32,840 nt of DNA from an uncultured Actinomycetes bacterium (GTDB lineage: Bacteria; Actinomycetota; Acidimicrobiia; Acidimicrobiales; RAAP-2), in assembly GCA_903900235.1 (NCBI GenBank), contig CAIUMH010000102.1, positions 1 to 32,840 of the forward strand, read 5' to 3'. The stretch's first letter is position 1, and every line of letters begins with the position of its first letter. Of this stretch, positions 1 to 7,475 are shown piece by piece. The translations under genes were made by a program, and so were the position numbers. The notes under the pieces are model-generated. The model did not search any database. It was not told where the DNA came from and was given only the letters and a program-made list of their open reading frames with translations.

Positions 1-1
1 C

Positions 2-349
2 GTCGGCCACTGGTCGATCACCATCGGTGACGACATCATGACGGGCCCGTACGTCTACATCACTGATCAGAACCACACCTATGACGACGTTGAGGCCCCG
101 ATCGGCCGCCAGTGGCCGGTCGAGGCGGCCGTGTCGATCGGCGCCGGGAGCTGGCTTGGGGCCAACGCGGTGATCCTGCCCGGCACGACCCTCGGCCGCA
201 ACACCGTGGTGGCGGCGGGGGCGGTGGTGTCCGGGGAGTTCCCAGACTGCTGCGTCATCGGTGGCGTACCGGCGCGGATCCTGCGCCGCTGGGTCGACGG
301 TGAGGGCTGGGTCCGAGGGAGCGCCGACTTGGCACCGGGTGAGGCGTAA
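2..349 (+). CDS. Hexapeptide-repeat (LbH) O-acetyltransferase, 3' part
   Basis: The gene runs in from the left edge; the frame is open from base 2 and ends at TAA 347-349, so only the C-terminal 115 residues are seen. The sequence shows the left-handed beta-helix pattern of the WbbJ/maltose-acetyltransferase superfamily: hydrophobic-G-x(4) hexapeptides (SIGAGSWLGANAVILPG, then TLGRNTVVAAGAVV) and the usual closing motif VIGGVPARILRR. An upstream piece, DQNHTYDD, carries a His typical of the acetyl-CoA site in these trimeric enzymes. The acceptor (sugar, polysaccharide or amino acid) cannot be told from this fragment. The serB start follows after 9 nt, and the stop codon forms part of its probable -10 box. 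Family confidence is high; substrate unknown. Confidence 0.85.
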   Translation, partial: VGHWSITIGDDIMTGPYVYITDQNHTYDDVEAPIGRQWPVEAAVSIGAGSWLGANAVILPGTTLGRNTVVAAGAVVSGEFPDCCVIGGVPARILRRWVDGEGWVRGSADLAPGEA

Positions 350-352
350 CCT
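347..352 (+). promoter_or_regulatory. Leaderless -10 box TAACCT before serB
   Basis: TAACCT fits the actinobacterial -10 pattern TANNNT and lies exactly 6 nt before the serB GTG at 359, so transcription would start at the start codon. No Shine-Dalgarno sequence is visible. The box overlaps the TAA of the upstream gene. Confidence 0.45.
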
Positions 353-358
353 CAGACC

Positions 359-1546
359 GTGCCCGATGACCGCTTCCTGCTGACCATCTCAGGGCGGGAC
401 CGACCGGGCTTGGCCGGCGAGTTGTTCGGCGCGGTGACGGCGGTGACCTCAGAGATCACCGATATCGGCCAGATCACCATCCGAGGCCATCTGGTGCTGT
501 GCATCGAGGTCCAGCTCCACTCATCAGCCACCCGAGGAGAGCTCGCCGAAGCCATCGCCCGGACGTCGATCGATGCCGATGACTCGCTCAGCATCGAAAT
601 CAGCTCATCCACCGAACGCGTCGAGGCAGAGGGTCGCCGACTCCTCGTGACCCTGGTCTCCCGAGTGATCGAGCCGGGCAGCCTCGGTGCGGTGTTCTCG
701 ACCATCGCGGCGTGCGGCGGTGACGTCGAGCGCATCGTGCGCCTCGCCGATCGACCGGTGCAGGCGTATGAACTGCTGGTGCGAGGCTCCCATCCTGAGC
801 ACCTGCGCACGGAGCTGGGCCAGGTGGCGGTGACCGAATCGCTTGACATCGCCGTGCAGCGCGCCGGACTCCATCGTCGGGCCAAGCGGCTCATCGTCAT
901 GGATGCCGATTCAACCCTGCTCAAGGGCGAGGTCATCGACAAGCTGGCCGCCCGGCTGGGCATCGAGGAACGCGTCGCGGCGATCACGGAGGCCGCCATG
1001 GCCGGTGACCTCGACTTTGCCGAGGCCCTCGCCGAACGGGTGTCGCTCCTCGCCGGCTTGGCCGTCGCCGAGATCGAGGGCGTGGCGGCCGAGCTCGAGC
1101 TGATGCCCGGAGCGAGGACTCTCCTTCGAACTCTGCAGCGCCTGGGCTATCTGACGGCTGTGGTCTCGGGCGGATTCACCCAGGTCATCGCGCCACTCCT
1201 GGCCGAGCTCGGCATTGATCACCTGGCCGCCAACGAGCTCGAGGTGGTCGATGGGGTGGCCACCGGCGGCCTGGTGGGACCCATCATCGACCGCCAAGCC
1301 AAGGCCGAGGCACTGATCCGCTTCGCGGCCGAAGAGGGCGTGCCCGTGAGCCAGGTGGTGGCGGTCGGCGATGGTGCCAACGACATCGACATGCTCCAGG
1401 TGGCCGGTCTCGGGATCGCCTTCAACGCTCGACCCATCGTGCGCGAAGCAGCCGATACCGCGTTGTCGGTGCCCTATCTCGACGCAGTCCTGTTCATGCT
1501 CGGGATCAGCCGCCAGGAGATCGACGCCGCGGACCAAGACGGCTGA
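359..1546 (+). CDS. serB: Phosphoserine phosphatase SerB
   Basis: Converts O-phospho-L-serine to L-serine, the last step of cytoplasmic serine synthesis. The 395-residue protein has two N-terminal ACT-like regulatory domains (about residues 5-80 and 95-165). A HAD phosphatase domain follows, with motif I DADST at 182-186 (Asp182 nucleophile, Asp184 acid/base), motif II as VVSGG, and motif III/IV as VGDGANDIDML. The GEVID stretch just after motif I is typical of SerB. The length matches the two-ACT form of actinobacteria. The GTG start at 359 is chosen because the ACT domain begins immediately and a TAACCT box sits 6 nt upstream, suggesting a leaderless mRNA. The following gene begins 69 nt downstream with its own ribosome binding site. 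Serine feedback through the ACT domains is likely but inferred. Confidence 0.93.
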   Translation: MPDDRFLLTISGRDRPGLAGELFGAVTAVTSEITDIGQITIRGHLVLCIEVQLHSSATRGELAEAIARTSIDADDSLSIEISSSTERVEAEGRRLLVTLVSRVIEPGSLGAVFSTIAACGGDVERIVRLADRPVQAYELLVRGSHPEHLRTELGQVAVTESLDIAVQRAGLHRRAKRLIVMDADSTLLKGEVIDKLAARLGIEERVAAITEAAMAGDLDFAEALAERVSLLAGLAVAEIEGVAAELELMPGARTLLRTLQRLGYLTAVVSGGFTQVIAPLLAELGIDHLAANELEVVDGVATGGLVGPIIDRQAKAEALIRFAAEEGVPVSQVVAVGDGANDIDMLQVAGLGIAFNARPIVREAADTALSVPYLDAVLFMLGISRQEIDAADQDG

Positions 1547-1615
1547 CTTTCCGGCAGGCGAGCGCGCGGGCTCGGGGGCTACGGTCGAGGAACCGACAAT
1601 GGGGAGGAGGGTTCG

Positions 1616-3085
1616 GTGCAGAAGGTCGACGTCGCCATCATCGGATCAGGGTTCGGGGGGCTGGCCATGGCAGTCACCCTGCAGAAGGCCGGCATCGGCC
1701 CCGTCGTGATCCTCGAGTCAGCCGATCGCGTTGGGGGCACCTGGCGAGACAACACCTACCCTGGTGCGGCCTGCGACGTGACCTCGGCGCTTTACTCGTA
1801 TTCATTTCACCCGCACGTGTGGACGCGCAAGTACCCCCAGCAGGCCGAGATCCTCGAGTACATCGAGGAGGTGGTCGATGCCTTCGGCCTGCGGCCCCTG
1901 ATCCGCTTCGGCGCCATGGTCGAGACCTTGGCCTATGCCGATGATGCCGGCCGCTGGACCATCGGCCTCGCTGATGGGACCACCGTGGATGCTCGGGTGG
2001 TGGTGTCCTCAGTGGGACAGCTGAATCAGCCGGCCTTCCCTTCGGTCGACGGGGTTGAGTCCTTCGCCGGTCCGGCCTTCCACTCGGCCCGTTGGAACCA
2101 CTCTGTGGACCTTGAGGCCAAGCGAGTCGGAATCATCGGCACAGGGGCGAGCGCTATCCAGTTCGGCCCCCAAGTTGCCAAGGCGGCTCGGGCGACCACC
2201 ATCTTCCAGCGCTCCGCGCCCTATGTGCTGCCCAAGCCCGACCCGGAGACGCCGACGTGGAAGAAGCGGCTCTACACGATGCTTCCGCAGGCACAGTTAC
2301 CGGCCCGGGCGAAGAACTTCGCCCTCAACGAGTTGTTCGGCTCCTCCATCCTCGGCAATGTCAAGATGCGCCGACGCATCAAGGCCCAGTGGCGCAAGTA
2401 CATGGAGTCCCAAGTCTCGGACCCGGCACTGCGCGAGGTCTGCACGCCGGACTACGCGTTGGGCTGCAAGCGAGCACTGATCGCCGACGACTGGTACTCC
2501 ATGGTGGTGCGTGACGACGTCGAGATGGTCACGCCGGCGATCGTGTCGATCGACGCCACCGGGGTCACCACGGCCGATGGGGTCCATCACGAACTTGACG
2601 TGCTGATCTACGCGACGGGTTTTCGTTCCACTGACTTCCTCACCCCCATGACGGTGACGGGCCGCGACGGCATCGACCTCAACGAGCGCTGGAGAGACGG
2701 GGCCACGGCCTATGGCGGCGTCGCCGTATCGGGCTTCCCGAATCTCTTCCTGCTCTATGGTCCAAACACCAACTTGGGCGCTAATTCCATCATCTACATG
2801 CTCGAGACCCAGGCCACGTACATCACCGGTCTGCTCTCGGCGGCGCGCCATGCCGAGATGGCAACGCTCGAGGTCCTGGCCTCATCTGAGGAGCGATGGG
2901 AGTCGATGATCGAGTCCGAGAGCGCATCGACCGCCTGGGTCACAGGTTGCAACAGCTGGTACACGGCGAATGGCCGGAACACGAACAACTGGCCCATGCC
3001 GACCCGGAAGTACCGGCAGGCATTGAAGGACCCAACCCTGCTCGACTACGACGTGCGACCTGCTCCTTCGCCGGTGCCGGCATGA
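1616..3085 (+). CDS. Baeyer-Villiger-type flavin monooxygenase
   Basis: A 489-residue FAD/NADPH-dependent class B monooxygenase. The N-terminal FAD Rossmann motif is GSGFGG (residues 10-15), followed by GGTWRDNTYPGAACD. The Baeyer-Villiger fingerprint FxGxxxHxxxW is intact at F150-W160, directly before the NADPH Rossmann motif GTGASA (175-180). A late YATGF-type motif (IYATGFRSTDF) is also present. Known enzymes of this group insert oxygen next to a ketone to give an ester or lactone; cyclic, steroid and linear ketones are all possible here. The GTG start has a strong Shine-Dalgarno (GGAGGAGG, 1603-1610) 5 nt upstream. The stop overlaps the ATG of the next gene (ATGA), implying coupled translation with an esterase, which fits hydrolysis of a Baeyer-Villiger product. 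Fingerprint certain, substrate unknown. Confidence 0.9.
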   Translation: MQKVDVAIIGSGFGGLAMAVTLQKAGIGPVVILESADRVGGTWRDNTYPGAACDVTSALYSYSFHPHVWTRKYPQQAEILEYIEEVVDAFGLRPLIRFGAMVETLAYADDAGRWTIGLADGTTVDARVVVSSVGQLNQPAFPSVDGVESFAGPAFHSARWNHSVDLEAKRVGIIGTGASAIQFGPQVAKAARATTIFQRSAPYVLPKPDPETPTWKKRLYTMLPQAQLPARAKNFALNELFGSSILGNVKMRRRIKAQWRKYMESQVSDPALREVCTPDYALGCKRALIADDWYSMVVRDDVEMVTPAIVSIDATGVTTADGVHHELDVLIYATGFRSTDFLTPMTVTGRDGIDLNERWRDGATAYGGVAVSGFPNLFLLYGPNTNLGANSIIYMLETQATYITGLLSAARHAEMATLEVLASSEERWESMIESESASTAWVTGCNSWYTANGRNTNNWPMPTRKYRQALKDPTLLDYDVRPAPSPVPA

Positions 3086-3984
3086 AGCCACCCACCCTGC
3101 CCATTGGGATTGCCCGAGGCTCAGCCCGCCTCATGCGGCGCATGGTCTTCAACCACGGTCTGTCCTGGGAAGATCAGCGTCGACGGCTCAACCGTGTGGC
3201 GGCCTCGAGCAAGCCCCCTGCGGGCCTTGAGTTGTCCACTGACGCTGTCGCCGGGGTACCTGTCGAGGTGCTGACTCCGTCGAGCCGGACGCCGGAGGGA
3301 ACCCTCGTGCATTTCCACGGTGGCGGGTTCACGGTCGGTTCTCCGGCCCTCGGTCGGGGGTGGGTCGGCGCCTTGGCGCTCCGGCTCGGCCTTGAGGTGA
3401 TTCTCCCTGACTACCGGCTGGCACCGGAAAATGCCTTTCCGGCAGCCTTCGATGATGCCTATGACGTCGTGGCCGACGTGCTGACTCGTTTCCCTCCGGC
3501 GTCGGTGGCGGTGAGCGGCGACTCTGCGGGGGCCAACCTGGCGCTCGGTGCCGTGCAGCAACGGGTGGCTCGAGGCGAGTCCGTACCCGGCTCGGTGGTG
3601 CTGGTCTCGCCGTGGCTCGACCTGACCGTCGATCGCCGAGCGGACCGCAGCCTCGTCCGGCGCGATCCCCTGCTCAGCCCCGAGTGGCTGGCTACCGCGG
3701 CCGTCGCCTACGCGCCTGGCCAACTAGAAGATCCCCGCGTGTCCCCCCTGCTCGGAGTACTCGAGGGTCTCCCACCAGTGTTCATCCAAGGTGGGACCGA
3801 TGACATCTTGGCCCCCGATGCAGCGAGGCTGGCGACGGGTATCGGTGAAGCGGCCACGTTGTCGGTTGCTCTGGGGATGTGGCATGACTTCTCGCTTCAG
3901 GTCGGGATGCTGGCGGCCGCCGACCGTGCACTCGAAGCGGTCGTCGGTCACCTCGCCGCTACCATGGCCCTCAGCGGCGACTGA
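3082..3984 (+). CDS. Alpha/beta hydrolase, HSL family (family IV) esterase
   Basis: A 300-residue carboxylesterase-like protein of the hormone-sensitive-lipase group. The oxyanion-hole motif HGGGF is at residues 79-83 and DYRLAPE follows about 27 residues later. The nucleophile elbow GDSAG has Ser148, an acid is present at Asp240/241 (GGTDDIL), and His268 (MWHDF) completes the triad. The ATG at 3082 is chosen because it overlaps the monooxygenase stop (ATGA) and gives a normal family length; the same frame is open further upstream but only as antiparallel overlap with the monooxygenase. Its position suggests that it hydrolyses the ester or lactone made by the preceding enzyme (inference). The CoA ligase gene follows after 27 nt. 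No signal peptide is seen, so the protein is probably cytoplasmic. Confidence 0.9.
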   Translation: MKPPTLPIGIARGSARLMRRMVFNHGLSWEDQRRRLNRVAASSKPPAGLELSTDAVAGVPVEVLTPSSRTPEGTLVHFHGGGFTVGSPALGRGWVGALALRLGLEVILPDYRLAPENAFPAAFDDAYDVVADVLTRFPPASVAVSGDSAGANLALGAVQQRVARGESVPGSVVLVSPWLDLTVDRRADRSLVRRDPLLSPEWLATAAVAYAPGQLEDPRVSPLLGVLEGLPPVFIQGGTDDILAPDAARLATGIGEAATLSVALGMWHDFSLQVGMLAAADRALEAVVGHLAATMALSGD

Positions 3985-4011
3985 CCCCGATCACCCGTAC
4001 AGGAGCGACTG

Positions 4012-5541
4012 GTGGAGACCCCCCTCGTCATCAATGACTTCCTAGCCCGTGCCGAAGTGGCCTATGGCGACCGGGTGGCCGTCATCGACGAGGCCGATCA
4101 GCCGGCGCCATCGCTTGGGGATTTGACCTGGACGGAGTTCGCGGAGCGATCTCGCGGGCACGCGGCCTGGCTTGATTACCTCGGTGTGCCCGTCGGTGGA
4201 CGAGTGGCGATCATCTCGCAGAACTCGGCGCGGATGCTGCTGTCATTCTTCGGGGTCTGCGGGTCGGGCCGCGTGCTGGTACCGATCAACTTTCGGCTGG
4301 TCGAGGAGGAGATCGCCTACATCGTCGAGCACTCCGGTGCCGAGGTGCTCCTCGTCGACCCCGAGCTCGTCGACCACGTGACGGGGATCGGGCACCCCCG
4401 AGTGGTGGTGCTCGGCGACGATGACGACCTCGTCTACGGCCTCGGACGCACCCCCGAGCCCTGGACGCGAGACGAGGCGGCCACCGCCACCATCAACTAC
4501 ACCTCGGGGACCACGGCTCGGCCCAAGGGTGTGCAGTTGACCCACCGGAACCTGTGGATCAACGCCGTGACCTTCTCGCTCCATCTCGGCGTGTCCGACC
4601 GCGACATCTATCTGCACACCCTGCCGCTGTTCCACGTCAATGGCTGGGGCGTGCCCTTTGGTCTGACGGGCATGGGTGGGTCGCACATCGTGCTTCGCAA
4701 GGTCGACGGAGCCGAGATCCTCCGTCGGATCGACGAGCACGGCGTGACCCTGCTCTGCGGAGCCCCGGCAGTGATCTCGATGATCCTCGAGGCGGCGGCC
4801 GAATGGGAGGGACCGATCCCGGGCCGGGACCGCGTGCGGGTCGTTGTGGCTGGTGCGCCACCGCCCACCACCGTGATCGAAGCGGTTGAGATGACGCTTG
4901 GCTGGGAGTTCATCCAGATCTACGGGCTCACCGAGACCTCGCCCCTCCTGACGATGAACCGGCGACGGGCGGAATACGACGACCTCACCCCGAATGAGCG
5001 AGCCCGACTGCTCGGCCGGGCCGGAACACCCTCGCTGGGCACGGCACTCGATGTCTCGCCAGACGGTGAGGTCCTGGCTCGTTCCTCGACCGTGCTCGAG
5101 GCCTACTGGGACAACCACGCCGCCACCGAGGAGGCCCTCGAGGGCGGGTGGTTCCACACCGGTGACGGTGGGACCATCTCGGCTGACGGGTATCTCAGCA
5201 TCACCGACCGGAAGAAGGATGTCATCATCACCGGAGGGGAGAACGTCTCGTCCATCGAGGTTGAGGACGCGCTCCTCCATCATCCGGCCATCCGCGAGGT
5301 GGCGGTCATCGGGATCCCTGACGAGCAGTGGGGCGAGCTGGTCACTGCCCTGGTGGTCACCGACGGCTCTGCCGTCAGTGCTGAGGAGATCGTGGCCTTC
5401 TCGCGTCAGCACCTGGCCGGCTACAAGATTCCTCGCAAGGTGCTGTTCCGAGACGAGCTGGCACGAACGGCCACCGGCAAGCTGCAGAAGGCCAAGCTGC
5501 GCGAGCCCTTCTGGTCCGGCAGTGACCGCCAGGTGCATTAG
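4012..5541 (+). CDS. Acyl-CoA synthetase (AMP-forming, FadD-like)
   Basis: A 509-residue member of the ANL superfamily: it adenylates a carboxylic acid and transfers it to CoA. The P-loop-like motif YTSGTTARPKG is at 163-173, YGLTET at 304-309 and GWFHTGD at 379-385. DRKKDVIITGGENVS marks the hinge and core. The C-terminal catalytic lysine is K490 in ATGK. The GTG at 4012 has AGGAG 6 nt upstream (4001-4005). The gene is third in a likely operon after the monooxygenase and esterase, so a plausible role is activation of the acid released by the esterase for beta-oxidation. Chain length and substrate class cannot be read from sequence by eye. A GC-rich hairpin follows the stop. Confidence 0.92.
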   Translation: METPLVINDFLARAEVAYGDRVAVIDEADQPAPSLGDLTWTEFAERSRGHAAWLDYLGVPVGGRVAIISQNSARMLLSFFGVCGSGRVLVPINFRLVEEEIAYIVEHSGAEVLLVDPELVDHVTGIGHPRVVVLGDDDDLVYGLGRTPEPWTRDEAATATINYTSGTTARPKGVQLTHRNLWINAVTFSLHLGVSDRDIYLHTLPLFHVNGWGVPFGLTGMGGSHIVLRKVDGAEILRRIDEHGVTLLCGAPAVISMILEAAAEWEGPIPGRDRVRVVVAGAPPPTTVIEAVEMTLGWEFIQIYGLTETSPLLTMNRRRAEYDDLTPNERARLLGRAGTPSLGTALDVSPDGEVLARSSTVLEAYWDNHAATEEALEGGWFHTGDGGTISADGYLSITDRKKDVIITGGENVSSIEVEDALLHHPAIREVAVIGIPDEQWGELVTALVVTDGSAVSAEEIVAFSRQHLAGYKIPRKVLFRDELARTATGKLQKAKLREPFWSGSDRQVH

Positions 5542-5584
5542 GGATCTGCGACCGCAACTGGAGCTGATCGTGGCAAGGGTCCGT

Positions 5585-5600
5585 CCGCCGGAGCCGGCGG
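5585..5600 (+). terminator. Possible terminator hairpin after the acyl-CoA ligase
   Basis: A perfect 6-bp stem, CCGCCG/CGGCGG, with a GAGC loop lies 44 nt after the stop of the ligase gene. No T-run follows, so it is at best an actinobacterial-style hairpin terminator. Confidence 0.3.
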
Positions 5601-5882
5601 GGTTGGGGCACGACACGATCCCACGAACCACTGGTGATTCGCCGGCGCCATGCGCATGATCAACGATGGCATCGGGATCTTCGGCGACATCACGGTCCAT
5701 GTCCTCGCAGGGAAGGTGACGATCTCTGCGCCACCATGCGGTGGCGAGCGTCAGGGGCGCTTGTGTTCACCGATTGGACATCGTCAACGCGCACCGCGGC
5801 TCGAGACAACGCGGCGATGGTGGTGCGAGGGATCAGTGTTCGCTCGACGATGCCAAGCGATCGATGACGCGTCACACACTGC

Positions 5883-5903
5883 TGGACCATGGGATCTGGT
5901 CCA
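5883..5903. promoter_or_regulatory. Inverted repeat, possible operator
   Basis: TGGACCA, 7-nt spacer TGGGATC, then TGGTCCA. The arms are perfectly complementary, a size and symmetry usual for TetR- or GntR-type dimer sites. It lies about 130 bp upstream of the ferredoxin start. No regulator gene is adjacent. Confidence 0.35.
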
Positions 5904-5979
5904 CGACGGTCTCGACCTCATGGAACCACGTGACCGATGCAGCGCGTTGGCCTTTGCAGCATCTTGGCAGGATGGCTTG

Positions 5980-6008
5980 ATGAGACACCGAGACACGATT
6001 AGTCTCAT
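5980..6008. promoter_or_regulatory. Inverted repeat over the putative ferredoxin/P450 promoter
   Basis: ATGAGAC (5980-5986) and GTCTCAT (6002-6008) form a perfect 7-bp dyad with a 15-bp spacer, about two helical turns centre to centre. The left arm also begins an 8-bp near-tandem repeat, TGAGACAC-CGAGACAC. A weak promoter TTGATG (5977-5982), 17 bp, TAGTCT (6000-6005) coincides with the dyad, and a GGGAGGG ribosome binding site follows before the ATG at 6032. An operator that blocks RNA polymerase is a reasonable guess. Confidence 0.4.
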
Positions 6009-6031
6009 AGCATCACCAGGGAGGGAAACTC

Positions 6032-6226
6032 ATGAAGGTCACCATCGATCCCGACAAGTGCGAGGGGCACGGTCGTTGCTTCGGTCAGGCGCCAGCCCTC
6101 TTCGACGCTGACGAGCTCGGTCAGGGGATCGTGATCGGCGACGGCTCTGTGCCGGTCGAGCTCGCCGAGGCCGCACGACTCGCCCAGGCCAACTGTCCTG
6201 AGTACGCCATCGAGATCACTGAGTAG
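6032..6226 (+). CDS. [3Fe-4S]-type ferredoxin, probable P450 partner
   Basis: A 64-residue small acidic ferredoxin. The cluster motif is CEGHGRC near the N terminus and NCPEYAI near the C terminus. This is the C-x2-H-x2-C-xn-CP pattern in which a His replaces the second Cys; such proteins in actinobacteria usually carry a [3Fe-4S] (or His-ligated) cluster and pass electrons to cytochromes P450. It starts with ATG after GGGAGGG and is followed 14 nt later by a P450, the classic partner arrangement. No ferredoxin reductase gene is visible in the window, so electrons must come from elsewhere. Upstream dyads (5883-6008) probably control expression. Confidence 0.9.
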   Translation: MKVTIDPDKCEGHGRCFGQAPALFDADELGQGIVIGDGSVPVELAEAARLAQANCPEYAIEITE

Positions 6227-6240
6227 TAGGGAAACACGGC

Positions 6241-7449
6241 ATGACCATTTCCAAGCCGCCGGTCGAGGACTTCGCGACCGATTTCGACCACACCGACCCG
6301 GTGTACGTCGCCGACCCGTTCCCCATCTGGGACGAGCTGCGAGAGACGTGCCCGGTGGCCCACACCACCCGCTACGGAGGTGCATGGCTGCCCACCCGCT
6401 ACGCCGACGTCTCCGCCATCGCCCACGACACCGAGCACTTCACCTCGCGTACCGTGGTCATCGGCAACGGCAGGCCCGGCGAGGATGCACCTCCCGCTCC
6501 CATGGGCGTGGCGCCCCCCATCTCGTCTGACCCACCGTTCCACGCCATCGCTCGTCGCCTCATGCAGCCGGCATTCAGCCCCAAGTCGATCGAGCCCTAC
6601 CGCGAGTTCACTCGGAGCCTGTGCCGTCGTCTGCTGGCGCCGTTCACCGACGCCACCCAGATGGACATCTCGGTTGACTACGCCGAGCACATCCCGACGC
6701 TGGTGATCGCGCACATGATCGGGTTCCCACCAGAGGACGAGGCGCTGTTCCGAGAGTTCGTGCACATCGTGCTCGAGGCGGTTGACGCACCGGTCGAAGA
6801 GCGCATCGAGATGTTCGAGCCGGTCCGCATCTACTTCGAGCGCCAGCTCATGGACCACTTGGAGAACCCCCGCGACGACCTCACCGATTTCTTGCTCAAT
6901 GCCGAGATCGGCGGCCAGAAGTTGGCTCCCGAGCACGTCTTTGGCTCTATGGTGCTGCTGATCGTGGCCGGCATCGACACCACGTGGTCGGCGATCGGAT
7001 CATCGCTCTGGTACCTCGCACAGCACCCTGACGAGGCCGAGCGTCTCCGTCACGACCCTGAGCTGATGACCTTGGCCATCGAGGAGTTCCTCAGGGCCTT
7101 TTCACCAGTCAACATGGCCCGTCTGGTCAAGGATGACTTCGACTTCAACGGGTGCCCGATGAAGAAGGACGACTGGATCCTGCTCTCGTTCCCCGCCGCC
7201 AATCGCGACCCGGAGGTCTTCGAGGATGCCGACAAGGTGATCATCGACCGGAAGGTCAACCGCCACGCCGCCTTCGGCCTCGGCATTCACCGGTGCCTGG
7301 GGTCGAACCTGGCTCGCATGGAGATGCGGATCGCCATCGAGGAGTTCCTGGCTCACTTCAGCACCTTCACCCTTGCCGACCCTGACGACGTCGTCTGGTC
7401 GCAGGGCCAGGTGCGCGGGGTGCGCAAGGCCTTGGTCAACATCAGCTGA
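6241..7449 (+). CDS. Cytochrome P450 monooxygenase
   Basis: A 402-residue soluble bacterial (class I) P450. The I-helix oxygen-activation motif AGIDTT is at 243-248, the K-helix ExxR is E282-R285, and the heme-binding loop FGLGIHRC runs from F345 to the cysteine ligand Cys352. HAIARRLMQPAFSP at about 101-114 is the usual C-helix region. The preceding ferredoxin gene ends 14 nt upstream and an alpha/beta hydrolase gene follows at once, so the three are likely one operon. The substrate is unknown; the nearby monooxygenase, esterase and CoA ligase suggest breakdown of a hydrophobic compound such as a terpenoid, steroid or alkane derivative, but that is inference. Family assignment is certain; the CYP subfamily is not assigned. 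Confidence 0.95.
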   Translation: MTISKPPVEDFATDFDHTDPVYVADPFPIWDELRETCPVAHTTRYGGAWLPTRYADVSAIAHDTEHFTSRTVVIGNGRPGEDAPPAPMGVAPPISSDPPFHAIARRLMQPAFSPKSIEPYREFTRSLCRRLLAPFTDATQMDISVDYAEHIPTLVIAHMIGFPPEDEALFREFVHIVLEAVDAPVEERIEMFEPVRIYFERQLMDHLENPRDDLTDFLLNAEIGGQKLAPEHVFGSMVLLIVAGIDTTWSAIGSSLWYLAQHPDEAERLRHDPELMTLAIEEFLRAFSPVNMARLVKDDFDFNGCPMKKDDWILLSFPAANRDPEVFEDADKVIIDRKVNRHAAFGLGIHRCLGSNLARMEMRIAIEEFLAHFSTFTLADPDDVVWSQGQVRGVRKALVNIS

Positions 7450-7475
7450 GCGAGCTCACCGCCCCCGGGCTCTTC

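Larger units (their letters stand above)
5542..6031 (+). other. 490-bp non-coding leader upstream of the ferredoxin/P450 genes
   Basis: No frame on either strand in this stretch shows a recognisable protein; the open frames present are short and of odd composition. It contains a hairpin at 5585-5600, a 10-bp perfect palindrome TGACGCGTCA (5865-5874) and a 7-7-7 inverted repeat (5883-5903). A 7-bp inverted repeat with a 15-bp spacer (5980-6008) lies just before the ribosome binding site of the ferredoxin gene. This looks like a regulatory region for the ferredoxin-P450-hydrolase unit. Confidence 0.6.

Noticed and set aside
4243-5700. Long minus-strand open frame opposite the acyl-CoA ligase
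   Set aside because: Its translation is rich in Arg, Gly, His and Asp without any motif, and it mirrors a gene with all ANL motifs. Long antisense frames are normal in DNA with GC-rich third positions.
5650-6111. Open frame across the P450 leader and the ferredoxin gene
   Set aside because: Product has no motif and overlaps a clear ferredoxin in another frame with a good ribosome binding site.
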